Below are positions 55,652 through 64,000 of a stretch of 64,000 bases of DNA, piece after piece. The position numbers and the translations under genes are program-made. Under the pieces are notes generated by a model, which did no database searches, was not told the origin of the DNA, and was given only the letters and a program-made list of their open reading frames with translations. The stretch covers positions 1,256,755 to 1,320,754 of the forward strand of contig NZ_AP024563.1 in the NCBI RefSeq assembly GCF_018409545.1. Reading direction: 5' to 3'. How positions within the stretch are numbered: position 1 is the first letter of the stretch; the number at the start of each line of letters is the position of its first letter. The stretch is from Allochromatium tepidum (GTDB lineage Bacteria > Pseudomonadota > Gammaproteobacteria > Chromatiales > Chromatiaceae).

Positions 55652-56196
55652 CCGCTCGAGAGTTTCCAGGATGGCTTGAGATAGGCCATGGGACGCAAGG
55701 GCAGGGGCAGCTCCTCGATGTCCAGGAAGACCTTGATCTGGAGTTCGTAGTCTTCTTCCGGATCGAGCCGGTCGAGTCCGATGAGGGCCTGGTCGGTGAG
55801 CTCGCCCAGGGCGCGGATGGCCGCATCACGGGTGACGAAATCGTGCCCCTGCGTGCCCGGCAGCCGATAGACCTCGTAGCGCTCGGAGAGCGGCCGATAG
55901 CGGATGGCATAGCGCCACTGCTCGTCGACCAGACTGTCCTCCCACATCCAGGCCTTGGTGCGGCGCACCTGCACATGGAAGACCAGCGTCAGGGGCACGC
56001 CATGATCGAGCGCCTCCAGCACGGGTTCGCTGAACGCGAAGTCGACCCCGGCGTTCAGGACCAGTTGTCCGGCCTCGGGTCTGACCTGGGCCTGCTTGAC
56101 GCTGAAGCCCGAGCGCGCCGGCGCCTCGGCGGCGAGCGCCAGCAGGACGCTCAGGACAAGGATCAGCGTGACACGCGAGACCTTGCGGGGGGTCAT
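55624..56196 (-). CDS. DUF4390 domain secreted protein
   Basis: A 190-residue protein with a signal peptide (VTLILVLSVLLALAAEAPA) and the DUF4390 pattern FSVKQAQVRPEAGQLVLNAG, TLVFHVQVRRTKAWMWEDSL, YRPLSERYEVY and YELQIKVFLDIEELPLPL, RPMAYLKPSWKLSSGW. Found between rsmB and ntrY in many gammaproteobacteria. Function unknown; presumably in the periplasm and associated with the NtrY sensor by operon logic only. Overlaps ntrY by 28 bp. Confidence 0.88.
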   Translation of the reverse strand: MTPRKVSRVTLILVLSVLLALAAEAPARSGFSVKQAQVRPEAGQLVLNAGVDFAFSEPVLEALDHGVPLTLVFHVQVRRTKAWMWEDSLVDEQWRYAIRYRPLSERYEVYRLPGTQGHDFVTRDAAIRALGELTDQALIGLDRLDPEEDYELQIKVFLDIEELPLPLRPMAYLKPSWKLSSGWTKWPLNR

Positions 56197-57542
56197 GGCG
56201 CATCCTTGGCGAGCAGGGCGTAGAAGAAGCCGTCATGTCCCTGAGTGGTCGGTAGGAGCTGGCGTCCGGGCGGACGCGGGCGGCCCCAGTCGGTCGCCGG
56301 ATCCAGCACGCGCGCGTCGGCACGGCGGGCGAGGAAGGCGTCGACCTGATGCTCGTTCTCCTCGGCGAGCAGCGAGCAGGTGGCATAGAGCAGACGTCCG
56401 CCTGGGCGCAGCAGCGGCCAGATGGCGTCCAGGATGCGCGACTGGGTGGCGGCGAGTGCTCTGATGTCTTCGGGACGGCGCAGCCATTTGATGTCGGGAT
56501 GACGGCGGATGACGCCGGTCGCCGAGCAGGGCACGTCGAGCAGGATGCGGTCGAAGGGACGGGCGGTCCAGTCGCCGTGCGGATCGGCCGCATCGCCGAC
56601 CAGCACCTGGGCGCTGAGTCCGAGCCGGTCGAGCGTCGTGCCGACCGTGGCCAGGCGCACGGCATCGCTGTCGATGGCGACCAGGTCGAGCGCGTTGCCG
56701 GCGCGCTCCAGGATGGCCGCCGTCTTGCCGCCGGGCGCGGCACAGGCGTCGAGCACCCGCTCGCCGGGCTGGGCGTCGAGCAGACGCGCGGCCAGTTGCG
56801 CCCCACTGTCCTGGATCGAGACCCGGCCTGTATCGAAGCCCGGAAGTTCGCGCATGGCACATGGCTGATCGAGCAGGACGCCGGTATCCAGTCCGTCGAT
56901 GGCCTGTGCGCCGATGCCGGCGGCTTCCAGCTCGGCCAGAGCGTCCGCGCGCGTTCCCCGGAGCGGATTGACGCGCAGGGCCATGGGCGCGCGTTCGTTG
57001 CAGACCGACACGATCGACTCCCAGTCGTCCGGCCAGTCCGCGCGCAGCCGTTCGAGCAGCCAGTCGGGGAAGAGCCAGCGCGACTCGGGCTGGGTGTCGA
57101 TCCAGGCCGGCAAGGCTTCGTGCTCGCGCTGGAAGCGTCGCAGGAGCGCGTTGATCAGACCTGCCATCCGGGGCTTGCCGAGCAGGCGCGTGGCCTCGAC
57201 CGTGGCCGAGACCGCCGCGTGCGACGGCGTCTTCATGAAGCCGAGCTGATAGAGCCCGATCAGGATCAGTGCTTGTAGATCGCCGTCGCGCGGCTTGAGC
57301 GGGCGTTCGAGCAGACGACCGGCGATGAGCCGCAGACGCGGCAGCAGACGCAGCGCGCCATAGACCATTTCCTGCACCAGCGCCTGATCGGCCGCCGAAC
57401 GTGGTGTCCGGTCGGCTTGCAGCACGCGCGTGAGCGACTGACCGCGATCGAGCACCGCATGCAGGGCGCGCGCGGCGGCGGCGCGCGGTTCGGCACCCGG
57501 CGAGGCGGCGGTCGAGGTGTGGGAACGTCTGCGCTCAGCCAA
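56193..57542 (-). CDS. rsmB: 16S rRNA (cytosine-967-C5)-methyltransferase RsmB
   Basis: 449 residues: an N-terminal NusB-like domain (residues 20-160) followed by a Rossmann methyltransferase. SAM-binding [20 protein letters not shown]; motif [22 protein letters not shown] with Cys; and motif [17 protein letters not shown] with the catalytic Cys. It methylates C967. Normal length; overlaps fmt and DUF4390 by a few bases, consistent with a tight operon. Confidence 0.95.
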   Translation of the reverse strand: MAERRRSHTSTAASPGAEPRAAAARALHAVLDRGQSLTRVLQADRTPRSAADQALVQEMVYGALRLLPRLRLIAGRLLERPLKPRDGDLQALILIGLYQLGFMKTPSHAAVSATVEATRLLGKPRMAGLINALLRRFQREHEALPAWIDTQPESRWLFPDWLLERLRADWPDDWESIVSVCNERAPMALRVNPLRGTRADALAELEAAGIGAQAIDGLDTGVLLDQPCAMRELPGFDTGRVSIQDSGAQLAARLLDAQPGERVLDACAAPGGKTAAILERAGNALDLVAIDSDAVRLATVGTTLDRLGLSAQVLVGDAADPHGDWTARPFDRILLDVPCSATGVIRRHPDIKWLRRPEDIRALAATQSRILDAIWPLLRPGGRLLYATCSLLAEENEHQVDAFLARRADARVLDPATDWGRPRPPGRQLLPTTQGHDGFFYALLAKDAP

Positions 57543-58482
57543 AACGCGCGCCGTCCAGGTGTCGCGCGTTCAGATAGTCCGCGGCGCTCATGGGTTTCTT
57601 GCCCGCCGGTTGCAGGCGCGTGATGCGCAGCCGACCCGCGCCGGTGGCGACCCGGATGCCGGTACGATCGGCCCCGACGACGGTTCCTGGGGCCGCTGAA
57701 CCCTCAGCGTCGCTCTCAGACTCCGCCTCGGCCGACCAGATGCGCAGCGTGGCGCCATCCAGGATCGTCTGAGCGACCGGCCAGGGATCGAAAGCCCGCA
57801 CCTGACGCTCGATGGCATCGGCGGGAGCGCTCCAATCGATCGTCGCCTCATCCTTGCTGAGCTTGTGGGCATAGGTGGCCAGGGCATCGTCCTGAGGTTC
57901 GGGTGCAGGCGAACCCTCGGCGATACCGGGCAGGGCCTCGACGAGCGCGCGCGCACCGATTTCGGCGAGCCGGTCGTGCAGGGTGCCGCCGGTCTCGCGC
58001 GGATCGATCGGGGTGGCGACCCGGTGATAGACAGGCCCGGTGTCGAGTCCGGCCTCCATCTGCATGATGCAGACGCCCGTCTCCGTGTCACCGGCGAGGA
58101 TGGCGCGCTGGATCGGCGCCGCGCCGCGCCAGCGCGGCAGCAGCGAGGCATGGACGTTGACACAGCCGAGCCGGGGCGCTTCCAGCACCGAGACCGGCAG
58201 CAGCAGACCATAGGCGACCACCACCATCAGATCGGCCCCGAGCGCGCGCAGTCGTTCGACCGCCTCGGGATCGCGCTTGAGGCTCTCGGGCTGATGGACA
58301 GCGAGACCGCGATCGAGCGCCAGCGTCTTCACCGGACTCATCTGGAGCTTGCGTCCGCGTCCGGCCGGGCGGTCGGGCTGGGTGTAGACGCCGATCACCT
58401 CATGCCCGGCGTCGAGCAGGGCGGCGAGACAGGGAACGGCGAAATCGGGCGTGCCGGCGAACAGGAGGCGAAGCGGTTTCAT
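57535..58482 (-). CDS. fmt: methionyl-tRNA formyltransferase
   Basis: Formylates initiator Met-tRNA with 10-formyl-tetrahydrofolate. The 315 residues begin [20 protein letters not shown], carry the folate and catalytic region [20 protein letters not shown] with Asn/His, and a C-terminal OB-type domain. It follows def in the same operon, the usual pairing. Confidence 0.96.
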   Translation of the reverse strand: MKPLRLLFAGTPDFAVPCLAALLDAGHEVIGVYTQPDRPAGRGRKLQMSPVKTLALDRGLAVHQPESLKRDPEAVERLRALGADLMVVVAYGLLLPVSVLEAPRLGCVNVHASLLPRWRGAAPIQRAILAGDTETGVCIMQMEAGLDTGPVYHRVATPIDPRETGGTLHDRLAEIGARALVEALPGIAEGSPAPEPQDDALATYAHKLSKDEATIDWSAPADAIERQVRAFDPWPVAQTILDGATLRIWSAEAESESDAEGSAAPGTVVGADRTGIRVATGAGRLRITRLQPAGKKPMSAADYLNARHLDGARFG

Positions 58483-58529
58483 CAGTGGGTCGGCTGTCGG
58501 TGGATGGCTCGGTTCGGGTGTGATGAGGC

Positions 58530-59087
58530 TCAGATGGCGCTACGGCGCGGCTCGGCGGTCGAACGCGCGCGCGCGGCCTCCGCGTGTTCGCGCTCCTTGC
58601 GCTGCTTCTCCAGCTTGTGGCGGATGCGCTGGCGCTTGAGGATGGAGATGTGATCGACGAAGAGCTTGCCGTCGAGATGGTCGATCTCATGCTGGATGCA
58701 GACGGCGAGCAGACCATCGGCGTCGAGCCTGAAGGGCTGGCCGTCGCGATCGAGCGCCTCGACCGTCACGCGCTCGGCACGGGTCACGGTCTCGAAGAAA
58801 CCGGGGACGGACAGACAACCCTCGTCCATCTGCTCGGTGCCCTCGCGCGCAACGAGGCGCGGATTGATGAAGCACAGCGGCGTGTCGTGTCCCTCGGAGA
58901 CGTCGATGACGATGATCCGGCGCTGGACGTCGACCTGGGTCGCGGCCAGTCCGATGCCGGGGGCGGCATACATGGTTTCGAGCATGTCGTCGACCAGTCG
59001 GCGGATCCGGTCGTCGACCTGCTCGACGGGCTGTGCCTTCTTACGCAGTCGCGGGTCGGGAAAAGTGAGGATATCGAGTATGGCCAT
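58530..59087 (-). CDS. def: peptide deformylase
   Basis: Removes the N-formyl group from nascent proteins. From ATG 59087 ([20 protein letters not shown]) the 185 residues include the three motifs [23 protein letters not shown] (Cys ligand) and [12 protein letters not shown] (HExxH). The C-terminal arginine/lysine-rich tail is a little longer than usual. First gene of a large minus-strand operon running to trkH. Confidence 0.97.
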   Translation of the reverse strand: MAILDILTFPDPRLRKKAQPVEQVDDRIRRLVDDMLETMYAAPGIGLAATQVDVQRRIIVIDVSEGHDTPLCFINPRLVAREGTEQMDEGCLSVPGFFETVTRAERVTVEALDRDGQPFRLDADGLLAVCIQHEIDHLDGKLFVDHISILKRQRIRHKLEKQRKEREHAEAARARSTAEPRRSAI

Positions 59088-59212
59088 GCGAATTCTTGAT
59101 CCGGCTTGAGTCAACGGGTGGTCGAGACGAAGCGGTGTGCGCTACTATCTCCAGGATACTACATCCCATCGTGGGGACGGGAGCATCCCGTTTCGACCAT
59201 CGCGGAGGGTCC

Positions 59213-60409
59213 ATGCGCGCCATGCAACGCCGTTTCGCCGTCATTTCAATCCTCATCGGCTCCCTGGCACTCCTGGCGCCGGGGGTGTTCGCGACCGAAC
59301 TGGCGCCTGGAGCGCCCCAGACCTATACGGTGCGTCCGGGGGACACGCTCTGGGACATCGCCGGGCGTTTCCTGCGCGATCCCTGGCGCTGGTCGGAGGT
59401 CTGGCGCGCCAATCCGGGCGTCGAGAACCCCAATCTCATCTATCCGGGCGACGTGCTCGAACTGACCATGGTCGCCGGCCGGCCCGTGATCGGGCGCGCC
59501 GACGGGCGCGGCGGGCCGCGTCTGGTCAGGCTCAGTCCCCAGGTACGCGCCGAAGCCATCAGCGCGCCTGTGCCGACCATCCGCATCGGCTCGATCGCCC
59601 CCTTCCTCACGCAGCCCTATGTGGCCGACTCCGACGACCTCAAGCGCGCCTCCTATGTGGTCGGCTTCCCGGACGAGCACATCGTCGCCGGTGTCAATGA
59701 CGCGATCTATGTCCGCAAGATCCGCACGAGCGATGTGACGCAGTTCCAGGTGCTGCGTCCGGGCGATGCGCTGCGTGATCCCGATAGCGGCGATCTGCTC
59801 GGTTACGAGGCCGCCTTCGTCGCCAACGCCGTGCTGGAACGCACGGGCGATCCGGCCAAGCTGCGTGTGACGCGCATGGAACGGGAGGTCTCGATCGGTG
59901 ATCGGGTCATTGCCGCCGACGCCGAGCAGCCCCTGGTCGACTTCCTGCCGCGCCCGGCCCCCGAGGGAACGCGCGGGCGCATCCTCTCGGTCATGAACGG
60001 CGTCTCGCAGATCGGCCAGTATGACGTGGTCATTATCAATCGCGGTGCACGCGATCGTCTCGAACCCGGTCATGTGTTCGAGGTCTTCGTGGGCGGCCAA
60101 AAAGAACGTGATCAGGTCCGGGCCGGGATCGCCGACACCGACTGGCTGATGGAGAGTCCCTTTTCGAGCGATTTCTGGCTCGGGCGTGACTACGACTTCA
60201 AGGGCTGGCGCGCCGACGAACCCTCGCGGGACGCGAGCTTTCCCCTGCATCCCGAATACCGGCGCAACAAGGCCGAATACGTCAAGCCCTTCGAGCGTTC
60301 GGGCCTGCTGATGGTGTTCCGGGTCTTCGATCGGGTCAGTTTCGGACTCATCCTGCACACCAACCGTGCGCTTCAGGTGGGCGACTGGGTTGCTCCGCCT
60401 CCCGCCTGA
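59213..60409 (+). CDS. LysM-domain secreted protein
   Basis: 398 residues from ATG 59213, which has a GGAGG Shine-Dalgarno. A signal peptide (VISILIGSLALLAPGVFA) is followed by a LysM domain: YTVRPGDTLWDIAGRFLRDP and NPNLIYPGDVLEL. The rest of the protein is a mixed beta-rich region found in the LysM proteins encoded next to dprA (DUF-type). It probably binds cell-wall glycan. Divergent from def, as is typical; runs into dprA. Confidence 0.9.
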   Translation: MRAMQRRFAVISILIGSLALLAPGVFATELAPGAPQTYTVRPGDTLWDIAGRFLRDPWRWSEVWRANPGVENPNLIYPGDVLELTMVAGRPVIGRADGRGGPRLVRLSPQVRAEAISAPVPTIRIGSIAPFLTQPYVADSDDLKRASYVVGFPDEHIVAGVNDAIYVRKIRTSDVTQFQVLRPGDALRDPDSGDLLGYEAAFVANAVLERTGDPAKLRVTRMEREVSIGDRVIAADAEQPLVDFLPRPAPEGTRGRILSVMNGVSQIGQYDVVIINRGARDRLEPGHVFEVFVGGQKERDQVRAGIADTDWLMESPFSSDFWLGRDYDFKGWRADEPSRDASFPLHPEYRRNKAEYVKPFERSGLLMVFRVFDRVSFGLILHTNRALQVGDWVAPPPA

Positions 60410-60413
60410 TCCC

Positions 60414-61556
60414 GTGGCGTCCCGAGCGCGCGACTGGGCGAGCGCGCCCATCGGCGACTGGCTCGCGCTCATCCTGGCGCCGCGCGTCGGACCGCGTACC
60501 TTCGCGCGGCTGGTGGAGGGCTTCGGTTCGCCGAGCGCGGTCCTGGCGGCCGGTGAGGCGCGTCTCGAGCAACTCGGTCTCAAGCCCGAGACCATCGCCG
60601 CTCTGCGCCGGCCCGATCAGGCGCTGATCGACGGCATCCTCACCTGGGCCGAGCATCCGGACGCCCATCTCATCACGCTCGCCGATCCGCGCTATCCGCC
60701 GCTCCTGACCGAGATCGCCGATCCGCCGCCCGTGCTCTATGCGCGCGGCGACGCCAGTCTGCTGAGCGAGCCGCAGATCGCCATCGTCGGCACCCGCAAT
60801 CCGACATCCGGCGGAACCGAGATCACCGCCGACTTTGCGCGCCGGCTGGCCGGCCAGGGACTGATCGTCACCAGCGGTCTGGCCATCGGCATCGATGGCG
60901 CGGCCCATGCCGCCGCCCTGGAGACCGGACACAGCATCGCCGTGCTCGGCACCGGACCGGATCGGGTCTATCCGGCTGTGCATCGCGATCTGGCACGACG
61001 ACTCGTCGAGCGTGGTGTGATGGTCAGCGAGCTGCCGCCGGGGCGGGGACCGCTGGCGAGCAGCTTTCCGCGCCGCAACCGGCTCATCAGCGGTCTGAGC
61101 CTGGGCGTGCTGGTGACGGAGGCGGCGCTCAAGAGCGGCTCTCTGATCACGGCCCGCCTGGCGCTGGAGCAGGGACGCGAGGTCTTCGCGGTGCCCGGCT
61201 CGATTCGCAATCCGCTGTCGCGCGGCTGTCACGCGCTGATCCGCGAAGGCGCGAAACTCGTCGAGGAATCCGAGGAGATCCTGGTCGAGCTGGCTCCGCA
61301 ACTGCATGCGGCGCTGGCCGAGTCCGATCGATCGGCGGCGGTTGACAGAGCGGCGGCCGCTCCAGCCCCCGCCTCCAGTTTGCCGCCCGAGCAGGCCCAA
61401 CTGTTGGAGGCCATCGGCCATGACCCGGTGAACCTGGACACATTGACCGAGCGCACGGGGTTGGCGGTCGAGCGGATTTCGTCCATGCTGTTGCTCATGG
61501 AACTCGAGGGTCATGTATCATGCCTGCCAGGCGGTCGCTATGCCCGCGCACCCTGA
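60414..61556 (+). CDS. dprA: DNA-protecting protein DprA
   Basis: DprA loads RecA on incoming single-stranded DNA in transformation. From GTG 60414 the protein has 380 residues, with SAM-like helices first (LALILAPRVGPRTFARLVEG), then the Rossmann/SMF domain (AIVGTRNPTSGGTEITADF, VTSGLAIGIDGAAHAAALE, SSFPRRNRLISGLS) and a C-terminal winged-helix domain (residues 325-380). smg normally follows; here the cassette intervenes. Confidence 0.94.
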   Translation: MASRARDWASAPIGDWLALILAPRVGPRTFARLVEGFGSPSAVLAAGEARLEQLGLKPETIAALRRPDQALIDGILTWAEHPDAHLITLADPRYPPLLTEIADPPPVLYARGDASLLSEPQIAIVGTRNPTSGGTEITADFARRLAGQGLIVTSGLAIGIDGAAHAAALETGHSIAVLGTGPDRVYPAVHRDLARRLVERGVMVSELPPGRGPLASSFPRRNRLISGLSLGVLVTEAALKSGSLITARLALEQGREVFAVPGSIRNPLSRGCHALIREGAKLVEESEEILVELAPQLHAALAESDRSAAVDRAAAAPAPASSLPPEQAQLLEAIGHDPVNLDTLTERTGLAVERISSMLLLMELEGHVSCLPGGRYARAP

Positions 61557-61609
61557 GTGTCCTGAGACACCCGCGGGCCGACTCCGTCCTGACCCCGTCA
61601 GCTCCTGGT

Positions 61610-63554
61610 TAGCCGTTACCGCTTCAATCTCGCAGGCATGACCATTGACGACCACAAGAAGGAAATCTCGTTTGAAACGGAATGACGTGCCCTACCTTAA
61701 CCTCGTGCTCGATCCGATTCGGGTTTGTGCAAAGTACAAGCCCAAGTTCGGTCAGGGCAACAAGGGTGATGGCTTGACCCTGGAACAATTCCAAACGCTG
61801 TATCAGGCGGACCCGTTCTACAACTGGTTTGGGTTGGACCACCCAATGATGTATGCCGCCCATAAGGCGGCCGGCGGTATGACAAGCGTATATCGCCAAA
61901 TCGGAATTGGATGTGAAAAGCTTTTCAGAACGATCCTGCGTGATTCATTGGGCCTCTCGGATGACGATGTGACATGGTCCTATGAGATACTCCTGCCCAC
62001 GGGCAAGAAGCGCACCCTTTACCTTGATGGTCGGGTTCCGCTTGAACGAATTTCGGACAAGGGCAAGCGGGAGCAGTTTCATGAATGGATGAAGAAATCC
62101 GCACACGAGGTCGGTGTAGACCCCAAGGTATTCGCCACGCTGGACGGAACGGTCTTTGAAGTTCGGCAGGGCTATAAGAGCAAGGATTCGAAGCGCCAAA
62201 ACGCCGACATTGCCAGAACTCGTTCTAAAAGCTCTTCTTACGCCGGAGGATCGATAATGAGTTCACTTCCAGCGCGAGAACAGCTTCGACAGCGAGCTGA
62301 ATACACCTATAAATTCAATGCAAAGACTGGTAGACATGGCTGGCTCAGGCTAACTCCAGCCTATTCTTTGAAGATCGTCGAAGAATTAGTGGTTGGTCAC
62401 GCCAACGCCCAGCGGGTATTGGACCCGTTTTGCGGGACTGGGACAACAGCGCTCTGTGCTGCGTATCATGGTCATGAAGGCGTAACTACTGAAATTAATC
62501 CATTCCTCGTCTGGCTTGCGCAAGCTAAGGTCGCCCGCTACTCGCCGTCAAGTATCATGGCGACACGAGACGCCTGCACGCAGGCGCTCGAACTGGTTGC
62601 CGACTGCGCCGTCGAGCCGGTATCCGCTCCGCCCATATTTAATATTGAACGTTGGTGGAGTGCAGACACACTGCAATTCCTCCGTCTACTCCGCGCAGCG
62701 ATTGAGCATGTAACACAACCCGATACTGCCGCGCGCAACTTGTTACTGGTGGCGTTCTGTCGCACGTTGATCGAGCAGTCAAACGCAGCTTTCAATCATC
62801 AGTCGATGTCCTTTAAGGCCGATGAAGAGCCTGCCCTCCTGTTCCCTATTGATCGAAGGGCAGCATTCGAGGAGGACGTTCGGTTTGTGCTAAGCGGCGC
62901 TAGTGAGAATCCTGCGGGCTCGGCCTCGGTCGTTCTTGCGGACTCGCGCTGGCTGAGCGAGGCGCTTTGTGGGCCCTTCGACTTGATCGTAACATCGCCG
63001 CCCTACGCCAATCGCATGTCCTACATTCGCGAGTTGCGACCATACATGTACTGGCTGGGTTTTCTCCAGAACGGTAGAGACGCGGGCGAACTTGATTGGA
63101 CGGCCATCGGTGGAACTTGGGGAATCGCAACAAGTCGGCTAACCGATTGGGAACGCCCAGAGTCACAGTTCATCAGCGAACATCTTACGGATGCCCTTCA
63201 CGCTATTTCGCATGCCGATAACAAGAACGGGGTATTGCTTGCCAAATATGTCGCTAAATACTTCGATGACATGTGGCTCCATTTTTCTACACTGCCAGAA
63301 CTACTCACGTCCGGCGCCGAGCTGCACTACATCGTTGGCAACTCGACTTTCTATGGCACACTTGTTTCGACTGAGCGTCTTTACGCGGAAATGCTGTCCG
63401 CATTGGGATTCTCGCGAGTTGAATGCCGGCCCATTCGCAAGCGGAATTCCAATAAGCAACTCGTCGAGTTCGATGTCGTGGCCCAATGGAAGTAACGGCT
63501 AACAACCGGTTGCAGCGGACGGGCCGCTGCGCGGCCCGCCGCTGAACCGGAGCG
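61610..63554 (+). mobile_element. solitary integron gene cassette inserted between dprA and smg
   Basis: The left boundary is G|TTAGCCGTTA at 61609-61619, and the right end carries attC with TAACGGCTAAC at 63493-63503, a perfect 11-bp complement of the left boundary. In the excised circle these would form the paired R'/R'' core. The recombination point at the right is G|TTGACA (63554/63555). The insert is visibly less GC-rich than its surroundings, contains a single long coding unit and no integrase. It is flanked by genes that are adjacent in relatives, so it looks like a cassette integrated at a secondary site by an IntI encoded elsewhere. Coordinates near the left edge may be off by one. 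Confidence 0.85.
61672..63495 (+). CDS. truncated restriction endonuclease-like domain fused in frame to DNA methyltransferase
   Basis: Frame opens at 61645; the best start is TTG 61672 (Shine-Dalgarno AGAAGGAAA). N-terminal part (to about residue 195 counting from 61645): YKPKFGQGNKG, MMYAAHKAAGGMTSVYRQIG and FEVRQGYKSKDSKRQNADI, which recalls an ApaLI-like PD-(D/E)XK endonuclease but stops soon after the K-S-K stretch. The methyltransferase then starts at ATG 62257 with its own Shine-Dalgarno GGAGGA (about 62245-62250). Its motifs are LDPFCGTGTTALCAA (SAM) and DLIVTSPPYANRM (TSPPY catalytic, typical of N4-cytosine or N6-adenine enzymes). Motif I precedes IV. The stop codon lies in the attC, as usual for cassettes. 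Target site is unknown. Confidence 0.75.
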   Translation: MKRNDVPYLNLVLDPIRVCAKYKPKFGQGNKGDGLTLEQFQTLYQADPFYNWFGLDHPMMYAAHKAAGGMTSVYRQIGIGCEKLFRTILRDSLGLSDDDVTWSYEILLPTGKKRTLYLDGRVPLERISDKGKREQFHEWMKKSAHEVGVDPKVFATLDGTVFEVRQGYKSKDSKRQNADIARTRSKSSSYAGGSIMSSLPAREQLRQRAEYTYKFNAKTGRHGWLRLTPAYSLKIVEELVVGHANAQRVLDPFCGTGTTALCAAYHGHEGVTTEINPFLVWLAQAKVARYSPSSIMATRDACTQALELVADCAVEPVSAPPIFNIERWWSADTLQFLRLLRAAIEHVTQPDTAARNLLLVAFCRTLIEQSNAAFNHQSMSFKADEEPALLFPIDRRAAFEEDVRFVLSGASENPAGSASVVLADSRWLSEALCGPFDLIVTSPPYANRMSYIRELRPYMYWLGFLQNGRDAGELDWTAIGGTWGIATSRLTDWERPESQFISEHLTDALHAISHADNKNGVLLAKYVAKYFDDMWLHFSTLPELLTSGAELHYIVGNSTFYGTLVSTERLYAEMLSALGFSRVECRPIRKRNSNKQLVEFDVVAQWK

Positions 63555-63561
63555 TTGACAC
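63494..63561 (+). other. attC recombination site
   Basis: R'' GGCTAAC (63497-63503), then a long imperfect hairpin: CCGGTT, one unpaired G, CAGCGG, unpaired A, CGGGCCG, loop CTGCG, CGGCCCG, CCGCTG, AACCGG, ending GCG|TTGAC (R' side). This is the standard attC layout, with L''/L' arms and extrahelical bases on one strand that direct bottom-strand recombination. Length about 60 bp, in the normal range. Confidence 0.88.
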
Positions 63562-63579
63562 CATCCATCGAGATTGCCG

Positions 63580-64000
63580 ATGAACGAGAACATGATCGAT
63601 GTATTGATCTATCTGTACGAGAATTACATGGATGGCGAGGAGCAGCCACCCGTCGAACAGAGCGATCTCGAGGACGAACTGAGCCAGGCCGGTTTCTCCC
63701 AGGGTGAGATCGACAAGGCGCTGCGCTGGCTCGACGAGCTGGCGCTCGGGGTCGAGGCGGCCCACGAGCATGGTCCCGTCGGCGGCTCGATCCGCGTCTA
63801 CAGCGAACGCGAATGTGAAAAGCTCGATCTGGAGGCGCGCGGCATGCTCATGTCGCTGGAACACAGCGGTATCCTCGATCCGCTCAGCCGCGAGCTGGTG
63901 ATCGACCGGCTGCTGGCGATCGACCATCCGCAGGTGCTGGTCGAGGAGGTCAAGTGGGTCGCGCTCCTGGTGCTCATGAACCGCCCAGGTTGCGAGGACG
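63580..64000 (+). CDS. smg: Smg/DUF494 family protein (3' end outside window)
   Basis: From ATG 63580, residues MNENMIDVLIYLYENYMDGE, then SQGEIDKALRWLDEL and SLEHSGILDPLSRELVIDRL match the DUF494/Smg family, usually about 155 residues and encoded between dprA and topA. The last residues visible (LVLMNRPGCED) are near the C-terminus; the window ends 15 or so codons before the expected stop. Function unknown; linked to dprA by conserved order. Confidence 0.93.
   Translation, partial: MNENMIDVLIYLYENYMDGEEQPPVEQSDLEDELSQAGFSQGEIDKALRWLDELALGVEAAHEHGPVGGSIRVYSERECEKLDLEARGMLMSLEHSGILDPLSRELVIDRLLAIDHPQVLVEEVKWVALLVLMNRPGCED

Noticed and set aside
63494-63561. The strong hairpin after the methyltransferase as a simple transcription terminator
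   Set aside because: No T-run, and its core motif is an exact complement of the left cassette boundary, which a terminator would not explain.

Overview
The window is GC-rich chromosomal DNA from a gammaproteobacterium, most likely a purple sulfur bacterium (Chromatiaceae). The best evidence is bchE, the oxygen-independent cyclase of bacteriochlorophyll synthesis, set among gammaproteobacterial housekeeping blocks (rpsP-rimM-trmD-rplS, def-fmt-rsmB-ntrYX-trkAH, bamE/fur). No rRNA, tRNA or CRISPR array was seen. The assignment is an inference from gene content.

Layout. 1-5.6 kb: mixed metabolic genes (partial NDUFA9-like reductase, glycerate 2-kinase, tsaB, a PfkB kinase). 5.6-9.1 kb: cydDC thiol exporter. 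9.3-12.8 kb: rpsP-rimM-trmD-rplS, then exonuclease I. 13.6-17.3 kb: a zinc-uptake locus with znuA diverging from a MacB-type ABC system across a near-perfect Zur operator; the ABC permease is cut short and runs into the 3' part of a P1B metal ATPase. 17.3-20.7 kb: metE/metR. 20.7-24.6 kb: HD-GYP protein, cupin, hemP with a Fur box, bamE, fur and two small unknown genes. 24.6-28.1 kb: mfd. 28.3-36.2 kb: a complete chemotaxis operon (cheY-cheA-cheW-cheR-cheD-mcp-cheB-STAS) with a convergent fliL. 36.2-36.7 kb: a small mobile element carrying an IscB-type omega RNA (HEARO) without an iscB gene. 36.8-39.7 kb: cysM, tatD, opgC. 39.7-44.2 kb: cobF, bchE and cobQ, so B12 synthesis genes surround a B12-dependent enzyme. 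44.4-49.3 kb: serA-pheA-hisC-tyrA-mobB. 49.2-59.1 kb (minus strand): def-fmt-rsmB-DUF4390-ntrY-ntrX-trkA-trkH. 59.2-64 kb: LysM protein, dprA, an inserted integron gene cassette, and smg.

The most interesting parts are two small mobile units. The first is the stand-alone HEARO/omega-RNA element. It sits flush against the ATGA of the fliL start and appears to supply fliL's ribosome binding site. The second is a solitary integron cassette, about 1.95 kb, between dprA and smg. It ends in a textbook attC and carries a DNA methyltransferase with its own Shine-Dalgarno, preceded in the same frame by what looks like a 3'-truncated restriction endonuclease. Other points of note are the deletion-type junction in the zinc locus, a five-copy aromatic motif in the CheA linker, matching C-terminal tails on CheD and the chemoreceptor, and an NtrX-like regulator that has lost the residues for ATP-driven sigma-54 activation.

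Printed coordinates near 61,560-61,680 may be off by one base.
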